Below, one piece after another: positions 1-8,302 of a stretch of 54,729 bases of DNA; within the stretch, counting starts at the first letter, position 1; every line of letters starts with the position of its first letter. A model generated the notes under the pieces. The model had not been told where the DNA came from and did not search any database. It saw only the letters and a list, made by a program, of their open reading frames with translations. Position numbers and translations under genes: made by a program. Location of the stretch: positions 1 through 54,729 of the forward strand of contig JAEWCF010000102.1 of NCBI GenBank assembly GCA_023390775.1, given 5' to 3'. The DNA is from Bacteroidota bacterium. Its GTDB lineage: Bacteria; Bacteroidota; Bacteroidia; Flavobacteriales; Flavobacteriaceae.

Positions 1-378
1 CGCCGTGAAACCTGCATCTTTGACGGAGACAACCTGCCGTTCGCGACGCATTTCGGTGCATTCGACGGTCGTGAACTGGTGGGAATCGCATCGGTCTATC
101 CGCTCAATTCCAGCGCGTTCCCCGAAGAAAATCAACTGCAGATGCGTGGGATGGCGGTGGACACCGACCAGCAACGTTCGGGCATCGGAAAGCGCCTGGT
201 GCACGCGGCCGAAGAATATGCAAAAGAAAGGCACTTCAGCATCCTCTGGTTCAACGCGAGGGTAACTGCAGTGCCTTTTTACAAAAAACTGGGATATGAA
301 ATTTCGGGGACGGAATTTGAAATAACCGACGTCGGCCCGCACTATGTCATGTTCAAAAGGTTTCCGGAGGACGTTTAG
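1..378 (+). CDS. GNAT family N-acetyltransferase (5'-truncated by window edge)
   Basis: The frame is open from base 1 to a TAG at 376-378, so only about the last 125 residues are present. The visible part has the GNAT core. A strand ending in MRGMAVD is followed by the acetyl-CoA pyrophosphate loop QQRSGIGKRLV (Q-x-x-G-x-G/A type) and a helix. The C-terminal strand reads FNARVTAVPFYKKLGYEISG, typical of small-molecule acetyltransferases in this superfamily. A GTG at 79 is in frame but lies inside the conserved fold, so it is not the start. The substrate cannot be predicted. The stop overlaps the stop of the convergent L,D-transpeptidase gene by 3 nt within the tetranucleotide TTAG. Confidence 0.85.
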   Translation, partial: RRETCIFDGDNLPFATHFGAFDGRELVGIASVYPLNSSAFPEENQLQMRGMAVDTDQQRSGIGKRLVHAAEEYAKERHFSILWFNARVTAVPFYKKLGYEISGTEFEITDVGPHYVMFKRFPEDV

Positions 379-1082
379 CCGGCAATCTTGGAATCCTTCA
401 TTGACGGATGATAGATGTAAAGGACCGATTTATCCTTGATGGTGGAAATGATCGGCTTTGCCAATTCTACGGGAACGGCGGGACAACCCTGGCTGCGGCC
501 GAGCCTTGAATGATTGCGGATGAATGATTCGGATACATAATCGGCACCGTGAACCACTACCGCGCGGTTGCGTGCATTGTCGTTGACTCCGCGCTCCATT
601 CCGTCAAGCTTGAGCGACAACCCGTGCTTGCCGTGATAGATCTCACCGGTCACGTAAAACCCGAGGCTGCTTTGGTAGGACTGCGCAGCATTGGAAAACG
701 CCTTGGCAAACTCGTTACCGGTATTGCGGCCATGCGCGACAAGCGATTGATACAAAATAGTGTTGGTGGCAAGGTCGATGACCCACATGCGTTTCTGATT
801 GGATGACAGGCTGAAATCGACCAGTGTCAGGATGTCACGTTTGGCGATCCCCTTTTCCTTTAACGCATAAAAACCTTTAAGTGCTTTGCTGAAACTCTCC
901 TTGGCAGGCATCGACGTACCCGCCGCGCCGTGAAGGCTGTTGTATACCGATGACGTTTTGGTGTCAAGGTCTGATTCTGAAGTGATGGCGAAATTTACGG
1001 GTTCCTTTGCCCTGGATGCATTTTGGTTGGAAGAAAGCGTGAACAGGAAAAAGGCGACGAGCGGTAAAATCTTGTAAATCAT
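375..1082 (-). CDS. Murein L,D-transpeptidase catalytic-domain (YkuD_2-like) protein
   Basis: 235 residues with an N-terminal hydrophobic signal segment (residues 1-18), so it is exported. The C-terminal half carries the L,D-transpeptidase signature: a conserved HG (His178) and, about 20 residues later, SQGCPAVP with the likely catalytic Cys200. The SxGCPA form is characteristic of the Bacteroidetes/Proteobacteria YkuD_2 family (PF13645). Members are expected to act on peptidoglycan stem peptides in the periplasm through a Cys acyl-enzyme, but the exact reaction is not established here. A good Bacteroidetes promoter lies upstream (TTG at 1148-1146, 19-nt spacer, TATTTTTG at 1126-1119). The gene is monocistronic and convergent with the GNAT gene. 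Confidence 0.85.
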   Translation of the reverse strand: MIYKILPLVAFFLFTLSSNQNASRAKEPVNFAITSESDLDTKTSSVYNSLHGAAGTSMPAKESFSKALKGFYALKEKGIAKRDILTLVDFSLSSNQKRMWVIDLATNTILYQSLVAHGRNTGNEFAKAFSNAAQSYQSSLGFYVTGEIYHGKHGLSLKLDGMERGVNDNARNRAVVVHGADYVSESFIRNHSRLGRSQGCPAVPVELAKPIISTIKDKSVLYIYHPSMKDSKIAG

Positions 1083-1118
1083 AGAATTGCTTTGAGTTTA
1101 ATAAGTGATTTGGGCGTT

Positions 1119-1148
1119 CAAAAATAAAAAATCCGCTAAACCTGTCAA
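1119..1148 (-). promoter_or_regulatory. Bacteroidetes-type promoter of the L,D-transpeptidase gene
   Basis: On the minus strand, TTG (1148-1146), a 19-nt spacer and TATTTTTG (1126-1119) match the TTG-N17-23-TAnnTTTG consensus of Bacteroidetes primary sigma factors. The implied start site is about 30 nt upstream of the ATG at 1082. Confidence 0.6.
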
Positions 1149-1283
1149 GGCCGTTGGAAAAAAATACGTCGGAAAAAATAAATCGTCCGGCGTATATCGG
1201 CACGCTTTAACAAATTGAGTGCCAGAAAATTCCCTTAGCGAATTTTGTAAAGGTAGAACGGAAACATATAACAATTATTGCGC

Positions 1284-1316
1284 TTGCCGGAGAAACAGAT
1301 TAAATATTTACATTTG
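1284..1316 (+). promoter_or_regulatory. Bacteroidetes-type promoter of the DUF5916 gene
   Basis: TTG (1284-1286), a 22-nt spacer and TACATTTG (1309-1316) fit TTG-N17-23-TAnnTTTG. The ATG follows at 1337. This promoter and the one at 1119-1148 are divergent and explain most of the 254-nt intergenic region. Confidence 0.6.
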
Positions 1317-1336
1317 TCCGACGAACTGCATCCCCT

Positions 1337-3751
1337 ATGCCTAAATGCCTTACCGCATGCCTGCTGCTGTTGCTGACCGGATTTTCCCTGTCGGCTCAGA
1401 AAAAGAGCATTTCGGCACGCCGTATCAGCGAAAACATCAGCATTGACGGCGAACTCACCGAAGGATCATGGGCCCAGGCGGAACCCGCCACCGATTTCAT
1501 TATGTACGCGCCGGACAATGGCAAACCCATCTCGCCGGAACGCCGCACTGATGTCAAGATCCTGTACGACGACAACGCGATCTACATCGGGGCCGTCATG
1601 TTTGACGAGAACCCCTCGCTGATCCTCAAGGAAATGACGCAGCGGGATGTCAACGGCACCGCCGAACATTTTGGTGTTTTCATCAACGGGTTTAACGACG
1701 GGCAACAGGATTTCAGGTTTTTGGTCAGCGCCGCGGGCGTCCAGCTTGATTGTGTCGCGACCGAGGCCTTCGGCGAGGACTTTTCATGGGATGCGATCTG
1801 GAGCAGCAACGTGAAGATCACCGATTTCGGGTGGGTCGTCGAGATGAAGATTCCCTATGCGGCCCTGCGATTCTCGGATGCTGAACAGCAAACCTGGGGG
1901 CTCAATCTTTACCGCGAATTCAGGCGGGACCGCCAGCAATACACCTGGAACAGGATCGATACGGCCATCGGCGCCGAGCTGACGCAGACCGGGCAACTCA
2001 CCGGGATCGAGAACATCAAGCCACCGGTGCGCCTGTTCCTGATTCCCTATTCGTCCTATTATTATGACACTTCCAACGATGGCCAGCCACACACCTTTAA
2101 AGGGGGAATGGACATCAAGTACGGCATCAACGATTCGTTTACGCTCGATGCCATCCTGGTTCCGGATTTCGGGCAGACGCGTTATGACAATGTCGAACTC
2201 AACCTGGGCCCGTTCGAGCAGCAGTTTAACGAGAACCGTCCGTTTTTTACCGAAGGCACCGACCTTTTCAACAAGGGCGGGTTGCTCTATTCGAGGCGCA
2301 TCGGGGGAAGCCCCGCACTTTTCCTTAGCGATCCCGATCCCGATATCGCGATCACCAACCCCCAGGTAGTGGACCTGCTCAACGCCTTGAAGGTCTCCGG
2401 CCGGACAAAAAACGGCCTGGGAATCGGAATCCTGAACGCCGTTACCGAGAAGACCTACGCGTCGGTCAAACGTTTGTCCACGGGCGAGACCACCGAAGTA
2501 CTTGTCGAGCCGCTGGCCAACTACAATGTCATGGTTTTCGACCAGCGTTTCAACCAGAATTCGTCGGTGAGTTTTGTCAACACCAACGTCACCCGCGAGG
2601 GAAATTTCCGCGATGCGAACGTCTCGGCACTGGTCTGGGACCTCAACACCAAAAAGAACACCTACAATCTTTCGGGTGATTTCAAGTACAGTTACGTGAA
2701 CGAGTTTGCCCATGCCGATGACCGCAAGGGATTCAGCACCTCGCTCTATTTCAATGAAACCAGTGGCAAGTTCCGATACAATATCGGCGGGAATTACGTC
2801 TCCCGCAATTACGACATCAACGACCTCGGGATCAATTTCTATACGAACTACCATTCGGTAAGCGGCGGAATGTCCTACCGGATCCTCAACCCGACCAAGA
2901 AGCTCAATACCTTCAACACATCGGTGAACCTGTATTCTGAATTCGACAACCGGACGGGGCGCATCCAGACGGGATCGGTGAATTACAACCTCAGCCTCAC
3001 CGACAAGAAAAATGATTATTACGGATTCGGGCTCAACGCGCGTCCGGTGGAAAACTATGATTTTTACGAGCCTCGTTTCGCCGGAAGGTTTGTCTACATC
3101 CCGAGGAATATTGGCGGCTACCTTTATTTTTCGTCCAATTACAACCGGAAGTTTGCGGTGGACATTCAACCTTCGTTTTCGCTGACGGAAGAAAAGAGTC
3201 GCGAATCCTGGAATCTGTACATCGAGCCGCGCTACCGGTTTACCGATCGCATCACCGGGAACATATCGTTCAGTTTTTCAAGACAGAACAACAACGTCGG
3301 TTACATCGATGACAATTATGTGGACGATGCGACTCCGTTTGACATCTTCTTCACCAAGCGCAACCGCACGACCTATTCGGTTTCCACCGGCGGAAAGTAT
3401 GCGCTAAACAAGGACATGACCCTGAACCTCAGCGCCCGGTATTACTGGTCATACGCCGAGAACATGGAATTTTTCACCCTTACCGACGACGGTTACCTCG
3501 CAGCGGCGGTCTACGAGGAAGACCGAAATTCAAATTTCAATACCTGGAACCTGGACTTCGGCTATTCCTGGTGGTTCGCGCCCGGCAGCCAGCTCTCGAT
3601 GCTCTACCGAAACAATTCGGGGACGTTCATCCGCGAGATCAACAAGGACATCGGCACAAATTTCCGCGGGCTGTTCCAGGACAACCTCAACCATATTTTT
3701 TCAATCAGCGTCCGCTACTTTTTTGATTACAACAGGATCAGGAACTGGTAA
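1337..3751 (+). CDS. DUF5916 outer-membrane-type protein with CBM9-like N-terminal domain
   Basis: 804 residues. Residues 1-20 form a signal peptide (MPKCLTACLLLLLTGFSLSA|Q). Residues of about 25-220 resemble the carbohydrate-binding family 9-like domain found at the start of DUF5916 proteins (a DGELTEGSWAQA motif, then a segment rich in DDNAIYIGAVMFD-type strands). The rest is rich in aromatic, alternating beta strands (NYNLSL, YRFTDRITGNISFSF) and ends in ISVRYFFDYNRIRNW, as expected for an outer-membrane beta-barrel. DUF5916 proteins are common in Bacteroidetes; their substrate is unknown. A possible role is binding or moving a glycan or other ligand at the outer membrane, but this is inference. 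It has its own promoter and sits 27 nt before gpmI. Confidence 0.85.
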   Translation: MPKCLTACLLLLLTGFSLSAQKKSISARRISENISIDGELTEGSWAQAEPATDFIMYAPDNGKPISPERRTDVKILYDDNAIYIGAVMFDENPSLILKEMTQRDVNGTAEHFGVFINGFNDGQQDFRFLVSAAGVQLDCVATEAFGEDFSWDAIWSSNVKITDFGWVVEMKIPYAALRFSDAEQQTWGLNLYREFRRDRQQYTWNRIDTAIGAELTQTGQLTGIENIKPPVRLFLIPYSSYYYDTSNDGQPHTFKGGMDIKYGINDSFTLDAILVPDFGQTRYDNVELNLGPFEQQFNENRPFFTEGTDLFNKGGLLYSRRIGGSPALFLSDPDPDIAITNPQVVDLLNALKVSGRTKNGLGIGILNAVTEKTYASVKRLSTGETTEVLVEPLANYNVMVFDQRFNQNSSVSFVNTNVTREGNFRDANVSALVWDLNTKKNTYNLSGDFKYSYVNEFAHADDRKGFSTSLYFNETSGKFRYNIGGNYVSRNYDINDLGINFYTNYHSVSGGMSYRILNPTKKLNTFNTSVNLYSEFDNRTGRIQTGSVNYNLSLTDKKNDYYGFGLNARPVENYDFYEPRFAGRFVYIPRNIGGYLYFSSNYNRKFAVDIQPSFSLTEEKSRESWNLYIEPRYRFTDRITGNISFSFSRQNNNVGYIDDNYVDDATPFDIFFTKRNRTTYSVSTGGKYALNKDMTLNLSARYYWSYAENMEFFTLTDDGYLAAAVYEEDRNSNFNTWNLDFGYSWWFAPGSQLSMLYRNNSGTFIREINKDIGTNFRGLFQDNLNHIFSISVRYFFDYNRIRNW

Positions 3752-3778
3752 AGCCGTAATTTCGCGTTTTACATTCCC

Positions 3779-5332
3779 ATGAACAAGAAAGTCATCCTGA
3801 TGATCCTCGACGGCTGGGGCCTCTCGCCCGATCCCGCCGTATCCGCAATCGACCAAGCCAACACTCCTTTTATCGACGGGCTTTATCAAAAATATCCGCA
3901 TGCCACGCTTCGGACCGACGGGCTCAATGTCGGGCTTCCGGAAGGCCAGATGGGCAACTCCGAGGTCGGGCACATGAACCTGGGTGCGGGACGAATCATT
4001 TACCAGGACCTGGCGAAGATCAACCTCGCCGTCGAAAACAAGTCCCTCGGCCGTGAAAAAGTACTCGCCGACGCCTTCGATTATGCAAAGACCCACAACA
4101 AACCCGTTCACTTTCTGGGATTGGTATCGGATGGCGGCGTTCATTCGCACATCGAGCACCTCAAGGGATTGCTTGATGCGGCGCACGAGAGCAATCTGGA
4201 GAACGTCTTTGTCCACGCCTTTACCGACGGACGCGACGTCGACCCTAAATCCGGCGTGCGGCACATTGCCGATTTGCTATCACACATGAACAAGACGTGC
4301 GGCAAACTGGCTTCGGTTGTGGGCCGGTATTACGCCATGGACCGCGACCGGCGTTGGGAACGCGTGCGGATCGCCTATGATTTGCTGGTGAACGGAGCGG
4401 GCAAACACTCCACCGATGCCGTGGCGTCGCTCGAGCAGAGTTACGCCCAAAACATCACCGACGAATTCATTGACCCGATCTGCATGGTCAATCCGGATGG
4501 AAGTCCCGTGGCCACCATCCAGCCGGGTGACGTAGTTATTTTCTTCAACTTCCGCACCGACCGCGGTCGCCAGCTCACCGAGGTGCTCACCCAACAGGAC
4601 ATGCACGAGTTCAATATGCATAGGCTGCCGCTGTATTTCGTGACGATGACCAATTACGACGATACGTTCCAAAACATCCACGTCATCTACGACAAGGACA
4701 ACATCACCGAAACATTGGGCGAAGTTTTGGAAAAGGCGGGGAAAAAGCAGCTCCGCATCGCCGAGACCGAGAAGTATCCGCACGTGACGTTTTTCTTCTC
4801 CGGCGGTCGCGAAAAACCCTTCATCGGTGAGGACCGCATCCTCTGCCCTTCGCCCAAAGTCGCGACGTACGACCTGCAACCCGAGATGAGCGCCTTTAGC
4901 ATCACCGGAAAACTCGTGGCCGTACTGCAAAAGGGCGAGGTGGATTTTGTCTGCCTGAACTTTGCCAACGGCGACATGGTGGGCCACACCGGTGTGATGG
5001 AGGCCGCGATCAAGGCCTGCGAGGCGGTGGACCGATGCGTTTCACAGGTAATTTCCACCGCGCTTGAAAATGGCTACACGACCATCCTGATCGCCGATCA
5101 CGGCAACGCCGACACCATGATCAACCCCGACGGCTCGCCCAATACGGCTCACACGACCAATCCCGTCCCGGTAATCCTGATCGATCCCGAAATCAATGAA
5201 ATTCACGACGGTATCCTCGGCGATGTCGCTCCCACGATCCTCGAATTGATGGGCATCGAAAAGCCATTGGCCATGACGCGCCATTCGCTGTTGCACGACC
5301 TGGCGACGATGAATCAGCAGGTGGAGCAATAG
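3779..5332 (+). CDS. gpmI: 2,3-bisphosphoglycerate-independent phosphoglycerate mutase
   Basis: Cytoplasmic glycolysis/gluconeogenesis enzyme interconverting 3- and 2-phosphoglycerate. 517 residues, the usual length of the Mn-dependent alkaline-phosphatase-superfamily enzyme. The N-terminus has ILDGWGLSPD (metal Asp). The phosphoserine nucleophile is Ser61 in EGQMGNSEVGHMNLGAGR. Further hallmarks are HSHIEHLKGLLD, TDGRDVDPKSG, GRYYAMDRDRRWER, and the C-terminal metal ligands NGDMVGHTG and IADHGNADTM. The start is the ATG at 3779. A weak -7-like TAATTTCG (3757-3764, one mismatch) lies just upstream. Its 3' end overlaps the convergent acyl-CoA hydrolase gene by 19 nt. Confidence 0.97.
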   Translation: MNKKVILMILDGWGLSPDPAVSAIDQANTPFIDGLYQKYPHATLRTDGLNVGLPEGQMGNSEVGHMNLGAGRIIYQDLAKINLAVENKSLGREKVLADAFDYAKTHNKPVHFLGLVSDGGVHSHIEHLKGLLDAAHESNLENVFVHAFTDGRDVDPKSGVRHIADLLSHMNKTCGKLASVVGRYYAMDRDRRWERVRIAYDLLVNGAGKHSTDAVASLEQSYAQNITDEFIDPICMVNPDGSPVATIQPGDVVIFFNFRTDRGRQLTEVLTQQDMHEFNMHRLPLYFVTMTNYDDTFQNIHVIYDKDNITETLGEVLEKAGKKQLRIAETEKYPHVTFFFSGGREKPFIGEDRILCPSPKVATYDLQPEMSAFSITGKLVAVLQKGEVDFVCLNFANGDMVGHTGVMEAAIKACEAVDRCVSQVISTALENGYTTILIADHGNADTMINPDGSPNTAHTTNPVPVILIDPEINEIHDGILGDVAPTILELMGIEKPLAMTRHSLLHDLATMNQQVEQ

Positions 5333-6588
5333 TCGCGGTATTCTTTACGGATGTTTTCGCGGTGATCCGGATGCGCAATGGCAACCATCGCCTCCAGCCG
5401 CTGGCTCAGCGTTTTTCCATACAGGTCGGCAACCCCGTATTCGGTGATGATGTATTGCACGTGTGAACGGGTGGTGACCACGCCGGCACCCTTCTTCAAA
5501 AACGGAACGATCCGGCTTTCGCCTCTCTTGGTAATGGACGGCAGCGCGATGATCGCCTTTCCCCCCTGCGAGAGCGAGGCACCGCGGATAAAGTCCATCT
5601 GGCCTCCAACACCCGAATACATGTTCGGCCCGATGGAATCGGCGCAGACCTGGCCCGTCACGTCCACCTCGATCGCCGAGTTGATCGCGACCATCTTCGG
5701 GTTACGCCTGATTACGGCCGTATCATTGACAAAAGACGATTCGCGCAATTCCACGAGCGGGTTGTCGTCGACAAAATCATAAAGCTGCTGTGACCCGATC
5801 AAAAAGGTCGCGAGCGCACGTCCCCGGGCCACGGCCTTCTGGCTGCAATCCACCACGCCCGACTGGATCAGCGGGATGACGCCGTCGGAGAACATCTCGG
5901 TGTGCAGGCCGAGGTTTTTGTGGTTGCCGAGTTTGGCTAGCGCGGCATTCGGGATGTTGCCGATGCCCATCTGCAAAGTAGATCCGTCTTCGATCAATTC
6001 GGCGATGAAACTCCCTATTTTTTCTTCTTCCGGCGATATCGGCGCGACCCCGTGGCCGTGGATGGCAACATCGGCTTCGACCATGAAGTCGATCTCGCGC
6101 TCGTGCAGGATCCCGTCGCCAAAGGTCCTCGGCATCCGCGGATTGACCTGCGCCACGACGATTTTCGCAACCTCGATCGCTGCCTTGGTTGCCTCGATCG
6201 AAACGCCGAGAGAACAATACCCGTGTGCATCCGGCGGCGACACATGGATGAAGACCACATCGGGAACCACGACGCGCTTGCGGAAAAGGTGCGGAAGCTC
6301 GCTCAAAAATACCGGCGTGTACGAGCCGTTTCCGGCGGACAGGGTGTGCCGGACATTCTTGCCGATGAAGAAAGAATTGACGTGGAAACTTTCGGATAAT
6401 TCAGGATTGGCATAGGGCGCGGGGCCCTCGGTGTGCAGATGGCAGATTTCAACATCGCGCAACTCCGACGCCCGCTCGGTGAGCGCGGCGGTCAGTATGG
6501 AAGGTGCCGCGGCGGCTGCCTGTACATAAACACGGTCGCCCGATTTTACGCATTGGACGGCTTCGGCGGCGGTTACAAATTTTCCCAT
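5314..6588 (-). CDS. Acetyl-CoA hydrolase/transferase family protein
   Basis: 424 residues, full length for the family that includes acetyl-CoA hydrolase, 4-hydroxybutyrate CoA-transferase and propionate/acetate CoA-transferases. Visible hallmarks: GIGNIPNAALAKLG, then the catalytic glutamate in GLHTEMFSDG (Glu231), which forms the glutamyl-CoA thioester. The CoA-binding C-terminal part includes GVGGQMDFIRGA and ITEYGVADLYGKTLSQR. The sequence alone does not decide between hydrolase and CoA-transferase activity. It likely acts in cytoplasmic short-chain acyl-CoA/acetate metabolism. A TAAATTTG box on the minus strand (6608-6601) lies only 13 nt before the ATG, implying a very short leader. Confidence 0.9.
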   Translation of the reverse strand: MGKFVTAAEAVQCVKSGDRVYVQAAAAAPSILTAALTERASELRDVEICHLHTEGPAPYANPELSESFHVNSFFIGKNVRHTLSAGNGSYTPVFLSELPHLFRKRVVVPDVVFIHVSPPDAHGYCSLGVSIEATKAAIEVAKIVVAQVNPRMPRTFGDGILHEREIDFMVEADVAIHGHGVAPISPEEEKIGSFIAELIEDGSTLQMGIGNIPNAALAKLGNHKNLGLHTEMFSDGVIPLIQSGVVDCSQKAVARGRALATFLIGSQQLYDFVDDNPLVELRESSFVNDTAVIRRNPKMVAINSAIEVDVTGQVCADSIGPNMYSGVGGQMDFIRGASLSQGGKAIIALPSITKRGESRIVPFLKKGAGVVTTRSHVQYIITEYGVADLYGKTLSQRLEAMVAIAHPDHRENIRKEYRDYCSTC

Positions 6589-6600
6589 GGCTTTTTTTTA

Positions 6601-6608
6601 CAAATTTA
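6601..6608 (-). promoter_or_regulatory. -7 box (TAAATTTG) of the acetyl-CoA hydrolase/transferase gene
   Basis: A perfect TAnnTTTG on the minus strand just upstream of the ATG at 6588. No TTG at standard -33 spacing was found, so confidence is moderate. Confidence 0.4.
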
Positions 6609-6660
6609 CGCAAGCTGTGCCGATGGGGTATATGACAAATCTCATGCGCCCGAAATTTTG

Positions 6661-6668
6661 TAGTTTTG
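6661..6668 (+). promoter_or_regulatory. -7 box (TAGTTTTG) of map
   Basis: A perfect TAnnTTTG 16 nt before the map ATG at 6684. It overlaps a possible upstream TTG start at 6666, which argues that translation starts at 6684. Confidence 0.45.
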
Positions 6669-6683
6669 CGCTTTAAATCCGCC

Positions 6684-7502
6684 ATGATAATTCAAAAAAC
6701 AGCCGAGGAAATAGAATTGATGCGCCACAGCGCCCTGATTGTCTCCAAGACCCTCGGCATGATCGCTTCCGAAATCAAACCCGGTGTCACCACCTGGGAA
6801 CTCGACAAACTCGCCGAGGCCTTTATCCGCGACCACGGCGCCGAACCCGGTTTCCTGGGCCTTTACGGTTGCCCGTCCACACTTTTGACCAGCGTAAACG
6901 AGCAGGTCGTCCACGGTTTGCCGACGCATCGGCCCATCGAGGAAGGCGACATCGTATCGGTGGATTGCGGCGCGCTCAAAAATGGTTTTTACGGCGACCA
7001 CGCCTATACTTTTGCCATCGGCGATATCAAGCCCGAAACACAGAAACTACTGGATGTAACCAAGGAGTCGCTTTACATCGGGATTCGGCAGTTCCGCAGC
7101 GGCAACCGCGTGGGTGACGTCGCCAATGCCATTCAAACCTTTAGCGAGGGACACGGCTACGGCGTTGTGCGCGAGCTCGTAGGCCACGGCCTGGGACGGA
7201 AAATGCACGAAGAGCCCGAAGTTCCCAACTACGGCAAGCGCGGGCGCGGCAAACTGTTTATCGAGGGAATGGTCATTGCCATCGAACCGATGATCAACAT
7301 GGGCACGCGCAACATCAAGCACCTCAAGGATGGCTGGACCATCGTGACCGCCGACGGAAAACCCTCGGCGCATTTCGAGCACAACGTCGCGCTGGTAAAC
7401 GGAAAACCCGAACTGCTGTCGACCTTCGCCTATATCTACAGGGCGCTTGGCATCGAATCGAACGAGGAGGACGAGTTTCGCAAATCGGCCTTGGTGCTGT
7501 GA
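6684..7502 (+). CDS. map: Type I methionine aminopeptidase
   Basis: 272 residues. Removes the N-terminal methionine from nascent cytoplasmic proteins. The pita-bread metal ligands are recognisable: VDCGALKNGFYGDHAYTF (two Asp), VGHGLGRKMHEEPEVPNYG (His), IAIEPMIN (Glu) and AHFEHNVAL (Glu). I choose the ATG at 6684 because the protein then begins MIIQKTAEEIELMRHSA, as in typical MetAPs, and a -7 box overlaps the upstream TTG at 6666. The stop (TGA, 7500-7502) overlaps the GTG start of the methyltransferase, so the two are probably translationally coupled. Confidence 0.96.
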   Translation: MIIQKTAEEIELMRHSALIVSKTLGMIASEIKPGVTTWELDKLAEAFIRDHGAEPGFLGLYGCPSTLLTSVNEQVVHGLPTHRPIEEGDIVSVDCGALKNGFYGDHAYTFAIGDIKPETQKLLDVTKESLYIGIRQFRSGNRVGDVANAIQTFSEGHGYGVVRELVGHGLGRKMHEEPEVPNYGKRGRGKLFIEGMVIAIEPMINMGTRNIKHLKDGWTIVTADGKPSAHFEHNVALVNGKPELLSTFAYIYRALGIESNEEDEFRKSALVL

Positions 7503-8269
7503 AAAAACTCTTCAGGTTCATACTCAATGCCGTTCCGAGGCCTGTGCTGATCCGCCTGAGCTATGTAGTCCGGCCTTTGCTTGACCTTGCGCTCCGCGGA
7601 AAGAACTTCACCGACCCCATCGACGGAAAATCATACCGCGCCTTCCTTCCCTACGGTTACGGCAAACAGCGCAGCAACGTACTCGCGCCCGGGACGTTAT
7701 CGCTGGAGCGGCATCGGCTGTTGTGGCTTTACCTGAAAAATGAGACCGACTTTTTCTCGGCACCTAAAAGAGTGCTGCATTTTGCACCCGAGCAGGCTTT
7801 CCTGAAGCGGTTCAGACGGATGGAAAACCTCGACTACACCACCACCGATCTACTCTCTCCGATTGCCGATGTCAAGGCCGACATCTGCAACCTTCCATTT
7901 GAATCCGGTGCTTTCGACGTCATCCTGTGCAACCACGTACTCGAGCACATCCCCGACGACAAAAAGGCGATGCAGGAACTCTATCGCGTGATGAAACCCG
8001 GCGGAATGGGAATTTTCCAGGTTCCGCAGGACCTTTCGCGCGCCACCACTTTTGAGGACGATTCCATCACCGACAAAAAGCAGCGCGCCGAGATTTTTGG
8101 CCAGTACGACCACGTCCGCGTTTACGGCCGGGACTATTTCCAACGGCTGCGCGAGATCGGGTTTACGGTCATAGAAGAAGGCTACACAGCCAAGCTTGGC
8201 CCGGAACTTGTTAGGCGGCACGCGCTTGCGGCCGGCGAGATCATCCCCGTGTGCTTCAAGCCCGCATAA
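7499..8269 (+). CDS. Class I SAM-dependent methyltransferase
   Basis: 256 residues, GTG start overlapping the map stop (GTGA). The methyltransferase type 11 fold is visible: VLHFAPEQAFLKRF, then TTDLLSP (acidic end of strand 2), ADICNLPFESGAFDVILCNHVLEHIPDD (motifs II-III), and LYRVMKPGGMGIFQVP (motif post-III). The first SAM-binding motif is atypical: the usual glycine-rich DxGxGxG is replaced by HFAPEQ. This form occurs in a group of uncharacterised methyltransferases. The substrate is unknown. Coupling with map suggests constitutive co-expression rather than a shared pathway. Confidence 0.85.
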   Translation: MKKLFRFILNAVPRPVLIRLSYVVRPLLDLALRGKNFTDPIDGKSYRAFLPYGYGKQRSNVLAPGTLSLERHRLLWLYLKNETDFFSAPKRVLHFAPEQAFLKRFRRMENLDYTTTDLLSPIADVKADICNLPFESGAFDVILCNHVLEHIPDDKKAMQELYRVMKPGGMGIFQVPQDLSRATTFEDDSITDKKQRAEIFGQYDHVRVYGRDYFQRLREIGFTVIEEGYTAKLGPELVRRHALAAGEIIPVCFKPA

Positions 8270-8302
8270 ATTGCTATATTTACCTATCCAGAAAAATTCC
8301 AG

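Noticed and set aside
1784..3169. Open frame of 461 codons on the minus strand inside the DUF5916 gene
   Set aside because: It lies wholly antisense to a complete gene with a signal peptide and promoter, has no recognisable domain, and is the kind of long antisense frame that GC-rich third positions create.
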